DNA of 36,431 bases from CAIOSQ01 sp044359885 (GTDB lineage Bacteria > Pseudomonadota > Alphaproteobacteria > CACIAM-22H2), in NCBI GenBank assembly GCA_044359885.1, contig JBIKLI010000004.1, positions 1-36,431 on the forward strand, given 5' to 3'. The notes beneath the pieces were generated by a model. That model made no database searches and was not told the origin of the DNA. It saw nothing but the letters and a program-made list of their open reading frames with translations. Shown here in pieces: positions 27,109 to 35,182 of the stretch (its first letter is position 1; each line of letters opens with the position of its first letter). The position numbers and the translations under genes are program-made.

Positions 27109-28328
27109 AGGATCCTCAATTCGGGCACTGCCGTCGCGAAGGTCATGCCGCCACCGGTTAGATCGGTGACTTGCGCGACGACCTCGTCGGCGATGTTCCA
27201 GGGCAGGATCAGCACGCAATCCGGCCGATCTTCCCGCATCTTCGCCGGCGGATGGATCGGGATATGGCTTCCCGGCAGGTACTTGCCCTGCTTGGCCACG
27301 GCCGCATCGCATACATAGGCAATGAGGTCCGGCTTCACGCCGGCAAAATTCAGTAGCGTGTTGCCCTTCGCCGCCGCGCCATAGGCCGCGACGCGGCGCC
27401 CGGTGCGTTTCTGGGCGATCAGAAAGGACAACAGATCGTCCTTGATGCGTTCGGCGCGCGACTGAAAACCGGCATAGATCCGCAGATCGGTCAAGCCGGC
27501 TTCGTCCTCCCGGGCCAGCAGCGCGGTGACTGACGGCGCCTTTTCGCGGCTCGCCGCGATCCGGCATCCATACACACGCAAGCTGCCGCCATGGGTGGGC
27601 AGTTCTTCGACGTCCCAGATTCGCAAGTCGTTGGCCGCGAAGATGCGTGCGACCACCCCGAGGGACAGGTATGAGAAATGCTCGTGGTAGATCGTGTCGA
27701 ACTGACTGCCCTCGATCAGGCGCAGGAGATGGGGGAATTCGAGGGTGATCACCCCTTCGGGCTTCACGAGGGCGGCGAGGCCACGCGTGAAGTCGTTGAT
27801 GTCCGGCACATGGGCATAGACATTGTTGCCGATGACCAGATCGGCGGCCCGGCCTTGCGCCGCGAGCTGGCGTCCCAGCGCTTCGCCGAAGAACTGCCGC
27901 AGGACCGGTATGCCCAAGGCCTCAGCCGCGTCGGCCGTGCTTGCTGTCGGTTCGATCCCCAGACAGGGGATTCCCGCCGCGACGAAGTTGCGGAGCAGAT
28001 AGCCGTCGTTGGAGGCGATCTCGGTCACCTGGCTTCGCGGCCCGAGCCCCAGCTTCGCGATGGCCTGGGCGCTGTAACGGCGGGCATGGTCGAGCCAGGT
28101 CCGCGACGTGCTGGAGAAATAGGCGTAGCTGTTGTCGAACAGGGTGTCGGCTCGTGCATGATCCTCGGTCTGGACCAGCCAGCATCGGTCGCAGACCTTC
28201 ACGCGCAGCGGGAAATAGGTCTCCGGGCGCGCCAGATCCGCCGCCGTGAGATAGGCGTTCGATGGCGGCGCGAAGCCGAGATCGATGAAGTCATGGCGCA
28301 GCTCGGCCCGGCAATGGCGGCACTTCAT
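27105..28328 (-). CDS. NDP-hexose C-3 methyltransferase (TylC3/TcaB9-like)
   Basis: 407 residues. Cys3, Cys6, Cys46 and Cys49 form the N-terminal zinc site; VTEIASNDGYLLRNFVAAGI is the SAM motif; IYHEHFSYLSL carries the Tyr, Glu and His found at the active site of TcaB9-type enzymes; a C-terminal Rossmann-like domain follows (VAAYGAAAKGNTLLNFAGVK). The family adds a methyl group to carbon 3 of 4-keto-6-deoxy NDP sugars, making branched sugars. Both ends overlap neighbours by 4 bp. It acts logically after the dehydratase and epimerase and before the aminotransferase of the same operon. Confidence 0.92.
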   Translation of the reverse strand: MKCRHCRAELRHDFIDLGFAPPSNAYLTAADLARPETYFPLRVKVCDRCWLVQTEDHARADTLFDNSYAYFSSTSRTWLDHARRYSAQAIAKLGLGPRSQVTEIASNDGYLLRNFVAAGIPCLGIEPTASTADAAEALGIPVLRQFFGEALGRQLAAQGRAADLVIGNNVYAHVPDINDFTRGLAALVKPEGVITLEFPHLLRLIEGSQFDTIYHEHFSYLSLGVVARIFAANDLRIWDVEELPTHGGSLRVYGCRIAASREKAPSVTALLAREDEAGLTDLRIYAGFQSRAERIKDDLLSFLIAQKRTGRRVAAYGAAAKGNTLLNFAGVKPDLIAYVCDAAVAKQGKYLPGSHIPIHPPAKMREDRPDCVLILPWNIADEVVAQVTDLTGGGMTFATAVPELRIL

Positions 28329-28906
28329 GGCGCGAGGCCCTCGAAATCGGGGGGCAGCATCGGCCGCGCGGCGTCCTTGGGTGATATCATGGCGATCGGC
28401 AGGGGCCAGTCGATGCCGATGCGCGGGTCAAGCGGGTTTACGCCGGCATCGTGCGAAGCAGAATAGGCTTCGCTGTGGACGTAGAGCAACTCCACCGCGT
28501 CGCTCAGGGCCTGGACGCCATGCGCACATCCCGGAGGGATCAGGAGGGCGGTTTCGTTTTCGGGCGAGATCTCCTGCGCGCACCAGCGCAGGAAGGTCGG
28601 CGACCCGCGGCGCAGGTCGAGTGCGACATCCCAGGCCCGGCCGCGCAGGCAGCTGACCAGCTTGGCCTCGGCATGCGGCGGGTGCTGGAAATGCATGCCG
28701 CGCACCGTCCCGGCGGTCGCGGTGCGCGTGTGGTTGATCTGCGCGACCGGCCAGCGCCATCCCGCCTGCCCGAGGTCGTGGGCGCAGAAGAGACGGCTGA
28801 GGCTGCCCCGGTCGTCGCCGATCCGGCTGCGTCCTACCGCCACCACCCCGCCGATCGCGAGCGGCGTGAGGCGAAACCTGGTCGCTGCCGCCGGCGCCAC
28901 GGTCAT
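28325..28906 (-). CDS. rfbC: dTDP-4-dehydrorhamnose 3,5-epimerase family protein
   Basis: 193 residues, usual family length. DDRGSLSRLF, VRGMHFQHPPHAEAKLVSCL and GCAHGVQAL form the cupin core, with the catalytic base His72 in RGMHFQ; LLYVHSEAY and DPRIGIDWP contain the conserved Tyr and Asp regions. The standard enzyme epimerises carbons 3 and 5 of a 4-keto-6-deoxy sugar. Because rfbF and rfbG flank it, the substrate is more likely CDP-4-keto-6-deoxyglucose than the dTDP sugar; one or both carbons may be inverted. The symbol reflects family only. Confidence 0.88.
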   Translation of the reverse strand: MTVAPAAATRFRLTPLAIGGVVAVGRSRIGDDRGSLSRLFCAHDLGQAGWRWPVAQINHTRTATAGTVRGMHFQHPPHAEAKLVSCLRGRAWDVALDLRRGSPTFLRWCAQEISPENETALLIPPGCAHGVQALSDAVELLYVHSEAYSASHDAGVNPLDPRIGIDWPLPIAMISPKDAARPMLPPDFEGLAP

Positions 28907-29976
28907 TGCGCAGCCTCGAAGGCGTCGATGTCGGCATGGCAGAGCTCGATGGCCGGCGCCCCGGCCGCATGCCGCCGGTACCAGCCGATCGTGCGGTCGA
29001 TGGCGACGGCGAGGGGCAGTCGCGGGACGACGCCGAGGTCGCGGCGCGCCTGGGCGATCTCCAGCGCCAGAAGACCAGCTTCGTGCGGGCCCTGGTCCCC
29101 GTCGCCCCAGGTCACGGGCGCGGGGCCGTTCCAGGCCATGCGCGCCAGTTCGACGACGCGGCGGACCGGTGCCGCCGCATCGGGCGAGGGGCCGAAATTA
29201 TAGCTCGGCGCACAGGGCGGCCCGTCCCAGAGACGCCGGCCGAGAGCCATGTAGCCCCAGAGCGGCTCGACCACGTGCTGCCAGGGCCGCACCGCGCCGG
29301 GGCGTCGCACATCGAGGGCTTCGCCGCGCTGCCAGGCGCGTATGGCGTCGGGCAGCAGGCGGTCTGCCGACCAGTCGCCGCCGCCGATCACATTGCCGGC
29401 GCGGGCGGTCGCTACCCTTGTGCCCGACGAGGCGAGGAAGGAGTCGCGATAGGCGGCGATGGCGATCTCGCTGGCTGCCTTGCTGGCGCTGTACGGGTCG
29501 TGCCCGCCCAGCGGATCGTCCTCGCGGTAGGGCCAGGGCCACTCGCGATTGGCATAGACCTTGTCGGTGGTGACCATCACGGCCGCGCGCAGCGACGGAC
29601 ATGCGCGCAGGGCCTCGAGCAGATGGACCGTCCCCATCACATTGGTGGCGAAGGTCGTGACCGGATCGGCATAGCCCCGGCGCACCAGCGGTTGCGCCGC
29701 CAGGTGGAAGACGAGATCGGGCTGCTCGTCGCGCAGGATGGCGGCCAGCGCCGCCTGATCCCGGATATCGGCGAAATGGCTGGCGGCGACGACGCGATCG
29801 ATGCGGCCGTCCGCGAAGAGGCTGGGCGTGGTCTCCGGTGCCAGGGCGATCCCGGAAACCCGGGCCCCCAGCCGGGTCAGCCACAATGTCAGCCAGCCGC
29901 CCTTGAAGCCGGTATGCCCGGTGACCAGGACACGCTTGCCCCGCCAGAATGCGGGATCGGCTGCGGTCACGGTCAC
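28903..29976 (-). CDS. rfbG: CDP-glucose 4,6-dehydratase
   Basis: 357 residues from GTG 29976, which overlaps the rfbF stop by 4 bp (GTGA), the same arrangement as the rest of the operon; a longer start at 30012 would overlap rfbF by 40 bp. VLVTGHTGFKGGWLTLWL at residues 16-33 is the signature of this enzyme, TTDKVYANREW is the catalytic Thr-Asp-Lys stretch, and YSASK (162-166) provides the Tyr/Lys pair. NVIGGGDWSADRLLPDAIRA is also typical. It makes CDP-4-keto-6-deoxyglucose, the precursor of the 3,6-dideoxy and branched CDP sugars. Confidence 0.95.
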   Translation of the reverse strand: MTVTAADPAFWRGKRVLVTGHTGFKGGWLTLWLTRLGARVSGIALAPETTPSLFADGRIDRVVAASHFADIRDQAALAAILRDEQPDLVFHLAAQPLVRRGYADPVTTFATNVMGTVHLLEALRACPSLRAAVMVTTDKVYANREWPWPYREDDPLGGHDPYSASKAASEIAIAAYRDSFLASSGTRVATARAGNVIGGGDWSADRLLPDAIRAWQRGEALDVRRPGAVRPWQHVVEPLWGYMALGRRLWDGPPCAPSYNFGPSPDAAAPVRRVVELARMAWNGPAPVTWGDGDQGPHEAGLLALEIAQARRDLGVVPRLPLAVAIDRTIGWYRRHAAGAPAIELCHADIDAFEAAQ

Positions 29977-30746
29977 GTCCACCGCTTCCAGGGCGCGCGG
30001 CCGGTCTGCCACAGTTCCTCCAGGTGGTTCTTGTCGCGCAGCGTGTCCATCGGCTGCCAGAACCCGTCATGCGCGAACGCCATCAGCTGTCCGGTGTGGG
30101 CGAGGCGCTCCAGCGGCTGGCCCTCCCAGGATGTCTGGTCGCCGTCGATCAGGTCGAGGACGCCGGGCGACAGGACAAAGAACCCGCCATTGATGCGGCC
30201 CCCGTCGCCGCGCGGCTTTTCCGCAAAGCCGGTCACCGTATCGCTCGCCACCTGCAGAGCCCCATAACGTCCCGGCGGCTGGACGGCGGCCAGGGTCGCC
30301 AGCCGCCCGTGGCTGCGGTGGAACGCGATCTCCTGCGCGATGTCGATGTCGGCGACGCCGTCGCCATAGGTGAAGCAGAAATCCCTTTCGCCGCGGAGAT
30401 ACTCGCCGACCCGCTTGAGGCGACCGCCGGTCAGCGTGGCCTCGCCGGTGTCGATGAGTGTCACGCGCCAGGGCTCGGCCTTGCGATGATGGACCTCCAT
30501 CCTGTTCGCGGCCATGTCGAAGGTGACGTCGGACATGTGCAGGAAGTAATTCGCGAAATACTCCTTGATCACATAGCCCTTGTAGCCGCAGCAGATGATG
30601 AAGTCGTCGATCCCGTAAGCCGAATAGATCTTCAGGATATGCCAGAGGATCGGCCGCCCGCCGATCTCGATCATCGGCTTGGGCCGCAGATGCGTCTCTT
30701 CGGACAGGCGCGTGCCGAGACCCCCGGCGAGGATGACGGCTTTCAT
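29973..30746 (-). CDS. rfbF: Glucose-1-phosphate cytidylyltransferase
   Basis: 257 residues, the standard length. ATG 30746 is preceded by GAGGAGGA. MKAVILAGGLGTRLSEETH and RPKPMIEIGGRPILWHILKI are the nucleotidyltransferase signatures specific to this cytidylyltransferase; FCFTYGDGVADIDI gives the metal-binding Asp and INGGFFVLSPGVLDLI the substrate loop. It joins CTP and glucose-1-phosphate to CDP-glucose, the first step of the pathway continued by the downstream genes. It heads a five-gene operon with 4-nt overlaps reading left to 25993. Confidence 0.95.
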   Translation of the reverse strand: MKAVILAGGLGTRLSEETHLRPKPMIEIGGRPILWHILKIYSAYGIDDFIICCGYKGYVIKEYFANYFLHMSDVTFDMAANRMEVHHRKAEPWRVTLIDTGEATLTGGRLKRVGEYLRGERDFCFTYGDGVADIDIAQEIAFHRSHGRLATLAAVQPPGRYGALQVASDTVTGFAEKPRGDGGRINGGFFVLSPGVLDLIDGDQTSWEGQPLERLAHTGQLMAFAHDGFWQPMDTLRDKNHLEELWQTGRAPWKRWT

Positions 30747-31198
30747 GAGATGGTCCTCCTCGGCGGCGCGGAATTGGCGGCCGATTGCCCCTGCCGCGGC
30801 GGCCAAGACGGGCCGGTCGCGTGGCCGCGCATACGCCGACCGCCTTGAATGCTGCTCCGACCGCATTCAGGCGCGGCGGCGGCCGGACTGTCAATGACAT
30901 CCGCCGCGCGGCGCCCTCGGGCCCGGCGCCTGGTCGGGACCCATGCGGGCCGGTGGGGCCAAACCTCTGGTCAGCATATCTCTTCCGCGCCGGAGGGAGC
31001 TTGCCCTTGCCGTCTCGCCACTGCTGGCCGCTGTCGCACCGCGCCGACGTGTGAAGACCCCGCAGCGTCGCAACAGGGCCGAATCGCCATTGGCGGTCCG
31101 GATGCAAACGGGCAATCTTGCGCGTCGTTGGCGTGCGGGTGGTCTACCCGAACGCGGAGCGGATCTTTGCCATGGTCTTGTGGATGAGGTAGCTCAGC
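30747..31198. other. Divergent intergenic region with dyads
   Basis: No gene is recognised between the divergent rfbF operon and the GT2 gene. Promoters for both must lie here, but no clear -35/-10 pair stands out in the GC-rich sequence. Two dyads occur side by side: GAATGC...GCATTC (30847-30868) and GCGCGGCGG...CCGCCGCGC (30871-30909, 21-base loop). Confidence 0.4.
30847..30909. promoter_or_regulatory. Pair of adjacent dyads upstream of rfbF
   Basis: A 6-bp stem with a 10-base loop is followed two bases later by a perfect 9-bp stem with a 21-base loop. They lie 101-163 bases upstream of the rfbF start. Operator or RNA-hairpin function is possible. In DNA this GC-rich, GC stems also arise by chance. 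Confidence 0.25.
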
Positions 31199-31975
31199 AT
31201 GCGGCCGAGGTTGACGGTGATCATCCCCTCCCGGGCGCAGGCCGATCAGGAGAAATTCCTCGCGCGGGCCCTGGCGTCGATTGCCGGACAAAGCGCGGCC
31301 GCCCAGTTCGAGATCCATGTGGTGATCGGTGTGGATGCCGGCTGTGCGCCGCGGGTTCCTTCCGTCGCCGGCCTGACAGTGGTCTGCGCCGAGAGCGCGG
31401 GTTCGTCGCAGGCGGCTGCCTTGAACGCTGCGCTCGCGCGGGTGTCCGCGGGATTTGTCGCGTTCCTCGAGGATGATGACCAGTGGCTGCCCGAGTATTT
31501 GCTCTACGCGGTGGCGGCGATCGCACATTGCGATTTCGTTTCATCGACCCAGCTGGAAGTCGGCGACGATGGCGTGGTCCTGCGTATCCACGACTTCCCG
31601 ACGCCATCCGGCTGGTTCACGCGCGGCGAGACATTGGCCAGGGTCGGGGCCTTCGACGAGGCATACCGGTTTCATCTCGACAACGAATGGTTGGGGAGGC
31701 TTGCCGAGACCAAAGCGCGGCGGCTTCATCTCGTCGAGTCGACCGGGCCTGCGACGCGCGGGTACATGACGAGCAGGCCCGACCTCGCGCGGATCGTCGA
31801 CCAACCGGGCGGCCTGTGCCGAGTTGCTCGCCACGGGTCACCATTTCCCCTCGTGCGGCGGCTGGTTCATGAGCGTTCCGGCACCGGTCAGATCGTTCGG
31901 GATGGCGATCTCCGGTCCCGGTCGCGTACCGAACTTGCCGCGCTCAGAAGGCGCTTTGGTCGGATACCTTGTTGA
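31199..31975 (+). CDS. GT2 family glycosyltransferase
   Basis: 258 residues. ATG 31199 follows GAGGT by about nine bases. LTVIIPSRAQADQEKFLARA starts the GT-A fold; SSQAAALNAALARVSAGFVA and EDDDQW (residues 91-96) give the metal and donor-binding acidic motif. HDFPTPSGWFTRGETLARVG and FHLDNEWLGRLAE lie at the acceptor side. No membrane helices are visible. The C-terminal 50 residues are basic (RSRSRTELAALRRRFGRIPC) and the gene ends just before an IS-associated repeat, so the last residues could have been altered. Sugar and acceptor are unknown. Confidence 0.82.
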   Translation: MRPRLTVIIPSRAQADQEKFLARALASIAGQSAAAQFEIHVVIGVDAGCAPRVPSVAGLTVVCAESAGSSQAAALNAALARVSAGFVAFLEDDDQWLPEYLLYAVAAIAHCDFVSSTQLEVGDDGVVLRIHDFPTPSGWFTRGETLARVGAFDEAYRFHLDNEWLGRLAETKARRLHLVESTGPATRGYMTSRPDLARIVDQPGGLCRVARHGSPFPLVRRLVHERSGTGQIVRDGDLRSRSRTELAALRRRFGRIPC

Positions 31976-32007
31976 CCATGCGGCAGTCGCGCGCGGAATG
32001 CGACAGC

Positions 32008-32072
32008 GTAAGCGTCGTCCCGGCACCCTCCATACGTCCGATTGACACGGCCGGGACCTGGACGACGATCGC
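32008..32072 (+). repeat. Dispersed 65-bp repeat, copy B
   Basis: Matches copy A at 17577-17641 in the same orientation, 56 of 65 bases with the first 25 identical. Here the right terminal sequence (GGACGACGATCGC) is more diverged. It sits at the truncated end of an IS3-like transposase fragment, 33 bases beyond the GT2 stop. Confidence 0.65.
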
Positions 32073-32420
32073 GGCCGGGGTACGGCCGACGACGGTGCGC
32101 TCAGATCCACAGCCCGCGATCGGTCGCGCCTTCTGCGGTCGCGCCAGAAAGCCGGCGTCGCGCTTGGGCTTGCGGCCGGGTCGTCGCGCGGCGAGACCCT
32201 CGACACCGTGCCGGGCGAGCGCCTTGCGCCACGTGGCCAGATGTGGGCTGTAGATCCCCTCGCGCCGGAGCATCCCCTCGATGTCGCCACGCGCGACGCA
32301 GGCATCCGCCTCGCGCACGAGGCGCAGCTTCCCGGCAGGCGTGACGCTACGCCGCCGCGCGGGCATCACGACCTCGTTCGAGGCCTCGGCGGGTGGCGGG
32401 GCTACGGCTGGCTTGGGCAT
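32073..32420 (-). pseudogene. IS3-like transposase OrfA fragment
   Basis: Minus-strand frame from ATG 32420: SVTPAGKLRLVREADACVAR, GDIEGMLRREGIYSPHLATW and RKALARHGVEGLAARRPGRK are the helix-turn-helix and following basic region of IS3-group OrfA proteins. After about PKRDAGFLARP the match fades and the frame enters the dispersed repeat at 32008-32072. OrfB with the DDE domain is absent. The element's outer end is probably near 32491 (see the inverted repeat at 32453). Confidence 0.75.
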
Positions 32421-32452
32421 GATGACCAGGCTCCATTCTCCGCCCTTCGCTG

Positions 32453-32482
32453 CATGGATTTCGAGGAGGTGACCGTCTCAGG
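32453..32482 (-). repeat. IS terminal repeat, left copy
   Basis: On the minus strand: CCTGAGACGGTCACCTCC followed by TCGAAATCCATG, preceded by TGAACAAT. It pairs in inverted orientation with 33246-33276. It lies just upstream of the OrfA fragment, where the end of an IS3-type element is expected. Confidence 0.65.
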
Positions 32483-32536
32483 GATTGTTCACATTCAGAG
32501 GGTATGCGTTTTCGCTTTCGACGCGAGCGCGGTGGT

Positions 32537-33217
32537 TCAGATCCGATGGAACTGAATGACTGCGCCCTGCCGCTTGTAGTACTCGGGTAGCTCGTTGGCG
32601 ACGCCAGCCGGCGGATCGGAATAGTCATGCCAGATCTTTATCGGTCCGAAGAAGCTGCGTTGGAAAACAGGACGAAAGTTCCAATTCAGCGGCAGAACGA
32701 ATGGATTGAAACCGGTTTCGGCGATCGCGGTACAAAACGTACCCTGATCGTTGGACTCCTGCATGGCGGGTTGCCCCTTCATGAGGTGGATTAGTATGGA
32801 GTCTCTGGTTTCAGCGCAGCGCTTCCAGGCCTCGAACACATGGCGAGCCTTGGAGGTGAAGAACATGACTCCGGTATTGTATTCGACCTCGTCGCCCTGA
32901 AAGAGCTTTGGGTAGCGCCGGGCCCACGGGTTTTCGCAGATGCAGATCGCAATTCCCTGGTCCGAAGCCTTCCGGAAGCCGAAATCGAGATTTCCAAGAA
33001 CGACCGTGTCGGCGTCGAGAAAAAGCGTTTCGTCGAAGGGCGACAGATCGAGCATCCGTGCCTTTTCCTGAAGCGCGCCATAGCCAGTCCGTTTCGGAAC
33101 GACCTCGACGATCTCATGGGGCAATTCGGGATGGTGCCTGCGCGTCGAGGCCAGGAGCCGATCGAGCGGCAGTTTGCTGCGGTCACCCCAGACGATCGTG
33201 ATGATACCGCGCTTCAT
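32537..33217 (-). CDS. GT8-like nucleotide-diphospho-sugar transferase
   Basis: 226 residues. ATG 33217 is preceded by GGGGAGAAAG. RGIITIVWGDRSKLPLDRLL begins a GT-A fold and FLDADTVVLGNLDF holds the DxD motif (Asp68, Asp70), as in GT8 and related transferases. YNTGVMFFTSKARHVFEAWK and NDQGTFCTAIAETGF are family-type acceptor-side motifs, and NFRPVFQ...IKIWHDYS resembles the C-terminal metal-binding His region. The gene stands alone between two inverted IS ends and looks less GC-rich than its neighbours, suggesting it arrived as mobile cargo. Donor and acceptor unknown. Confidence 0.82.
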   Translation of the reverse strand: MKRGIITIVWGDRSKLPLDRLLASTRRHHPELPHEIVEVVPKRTGYGALQEKARMLDLSPFDETLFLDADTVVLGNLDFGFRKASDQGIAICICENPWARRYPKLFQGDEVEYNTGVMFFTSKARHVFEAWKRCAETRDSILIHLMKGQPAMQESNDQGTFCTAIAETGFNPFVLPLNWNFRPVFQRSFFGPIKIWHDYSDPPAGVANELPEYYKRQGAVIQFHRI

Positions 33218-33245
33218 GGGCTTTCTCCCCTACGTGTCGACATGA

Positions 33246-33276
33246 CCTGAGACAGTCGCCTCCCCGAAAAACCATG
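33246..33276 (+). repeat. IS terminal repeat, right copy
   Basis: CCTGAGACAGTCGCCTCC followed by CCGAAAAACCATG, preceded by TGA; near-identical to the minus strand of 32453-32482, with three substitutions before the last few bases and one extra A there. No transposase coding is recognised in the 180 bases to its right. Confidence 0.65.
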
Positions 33277-33456
33277 TCGCGAAGAGCGGAGAGCGGACCC
33301 CGGTCGTCAGGCGCCATCCAGCCCTGCCCACGACATCCCCCAAGGCGTCGAACAAGGTCGTCGTGACTGATCGGCGGCGTTGCTTTGCTCGCGCAGATCG
33401 CTGCCAGCGTGCCGACCGGATTTTAGCCGCATGCCCGCCCCCGGCGCGCGTGGCGG

Positions 33457-35172
33457 TCATTCCCCTGGTTCCGGCGGCCCGGGGGCCGGCTGGGCCGGCG
33501 CCGGGTCGCTGGCGACCACGAGGCCCAGCTTCGTGAGCCATCCCAGGCTGCGGTAGAAATGGGCGGGGTTGGATGTGTGGGTGGCCGTGGCGAGCGTGCC
33601 GGCGGTCATCGGGCCCGCCGCCAGGGCGGCGAGGATGCTTTCGGCGGTGGCGTCGAACGAGACGAGCGGCGCGAGGAACATGGCGCCGCGCAGGCTCGCG
33701 AGGCGTGCGCGGTCCTCGTGCCAGGTCTCGCTCAGCGCCAGCCACGTGCCCGGGCCCAGGCGGGCGCTCGGATAGCTGGCGAAGATGCGGAACGGATCCT
33801 GGCGCAACGGATGCGATGCCGGCCCCCAGGCTTCGGTGGATTGGGATCCTGCGGTCCCGGCGCGGCGCGCCGCCAGCGTCGTCCAGAGGTCGCGATATGC
33901 CGCCAGCACCGCCGTCCAGTCATAGGTCGGCGCGCGCGCCAACGCCGCGGCCGCCATGCTGCGGCGCAGGGCGGCGTCGCCAGCAAGCCGGACGATGGCC
34001 TGGGCGCAGGCGCCGATGTCGAAGGCGGTCAACAGGCTGGTGAAGCCGTGGACCGTGTCCTCGGACAGCCGCCCGTCCTCGGCGGCCTCGGCGATCACGG
34101 CGCCGGCGCCGGCAAGTGGGGTGCGGGTCGGGATCAGGAACCCGGTGATCCCCGGCTCGATCGTGTCGCGATAGCCGTTCCAGTCGGTGACGATCGCGGG
34201 CAGGCCGCTGGCCATCGCCTCGACCGGTGTCAGGCCGAAGGTCTCCTGGATCGTGTCCGAGAGCGAGCAGAAGACGTCGCCGGCGAACCAGATCGCGGAC
34301 CCGGTGTCCGCATCGCGCGCGTCGACGACATGCAGCGACACCTCGGGGCAGAGCTGGGCCGCCGCATCGCGGAACGCCGCCTCGACTTCGGGATTGGGGA
34401 ACCATCCGGCCAGGATCAGATGCAGCGGCGTCGTCACCGCCCGCCGTGCCGCCCGCAGGGCAAGGAAGAGCGGCAGCGGATTGGCCTTCTCGTGCAGGCT
34501 GAGGCGACCCACGAAGAGCAGCGCCACTGCGTCCTCGGCGATGCCCAGCCGCGCGCGCCAGTCGCGCCGTGCCTGTGCGGCCCGTGCCCGGCGCGGATCG
34601 CGCGCGGCGGTGTCGACACCCAGCGGGATGACCGGCAGGTCGGGGCGTGGGACCGGCCCGCGCGCGCCCAGCCGCTCGCGCAGATAGGCCTCCTGGCGGT
34701 CGAGGATGCCGGCGACCGTGTCGCGCAAGGCCCGCGACGGGCAGACCAGCGCGTCCCAGGGCGCCAGCGGCGCGACCAGGAATTCGCCCAGCGCGTCATA
34801 GATCCGCGCCGAGGAGATGCTGTGCGCGACGCCGCAGATCGAGAAGGCGCACGCGCCGATCCGGCGCCGGCGCCAGGCCATCGGCGCCATGCGCGACGGC
34901 CCCGGGATATACAGCGTTCCGGCGCGCGCCAGCGCGGGATCGCGGACATCGCCGATCCGCCGCACCGGCGCCGTGTCGCCGCGCGCGGCCGCGGCCAGCG
35001 CCACGAACCCGTCGAACCAGGCAGGCTGCTCGGCATAGCAGTCGATCGTCTCGCCGCGATGGGTGCGCAGAAAGGCGTCGAGAAAACCCTGGCCGGCGAT
35101 CTGACGACCGCCCAGCTGGCTGCGTTCCGGAACATAGCCGTCGGGCTGGAAGTAGATCGCCGCGTCGGTCAT
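33457..35172 (-). CDS. GT4 glycosyltransferase with winged-helix-like C-terminal domain
   Basis: 571 residues from ATG 35172 (GAAGG upstream), ten bases after the preceding stop. DAAIYFQPDGYVPERSQLGG, with GRQIAGQGFL after it, opens the GT-B acceptor domain; LLFVGRLSLHEKANPLPLFL starts the donor domain; SLSDTIQETFGLTPVEAMAS and GLPAIVTDWNGYRDTI form the GT4 nucleotide-sugar site with the E-x7-E spacing. Residues about 505-555 (TAESILAALAAGPMTAGTLA, then YRSLGWLTKLGLVVAS) read like a winged helix, unusual in this family. It is preceded by a 2OG-Fe(II) oxygenase gene in the same operon. It may act on a surface polysaccharide. Confidence 0.85.
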   Translation of the reverse strand: MTDAAIYFQPDGYVPERSQLGGRQIAGQGFLDAFLRTHRGETIDCYAEQPAWFDGFVALAAAARGDTAPVRRIGDVRDPALARAGTLYIPGPSRMAPMAWRRRRIGACAFSICGVAHSISSARIYDALGEFLVAPLAPWDALVCPSRALRDTVAGILDRQEAYLRERLGARGPVPRPDLPVIPLGVDTAARDPRRARAAQARRDWRARLGIAEDAVALLFVGRLSLHEKANPLPLFLALRAARRAVTTPLHLILAGWFPNPEVEAAFRDAAAQLCPEVSLHVVDARDADTGSAIWFAGDVFCSLSDTIQETFGLTPVEAMASGLPAIVTDWNGYRDTIEPGITGFLIPTRTPLAGAGAVIAEAAEDGRLSEDTVHGFTSLLTAFDIGACAQAIVRLAGDAALRRSMAAAALARAPTYDWTAVLAAYRDLWTTLAARRAGTAGSQSTEAWGPASHPLRQDPFRIFASYPSARLGPGTWLALSETWHEDRARLASLRGAMFLAPLVSFDATAESILAALAAGPMTAGTLATATHTSNPAHFYRSLGWLTKLGLVVASDPAPAQPAPGPPEPGE

Positions 35173-35182
35173 CGCGCCGCCT

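Noticed and set aside
28906..30267. 453-codon plus-strand open frame opposite rfbG/rfbF
   Set aside because: Shadow of two unmistakable sugar-nucleotide genes on the other strand.
31144..31200. 18-codon minus-strand frame (MLSYLIHKTMAKIRSAFG) overlapping the GT2 start
   Set aside because: Protein-like but very short, and antisense to a well-supported start with its ribosome binding site.
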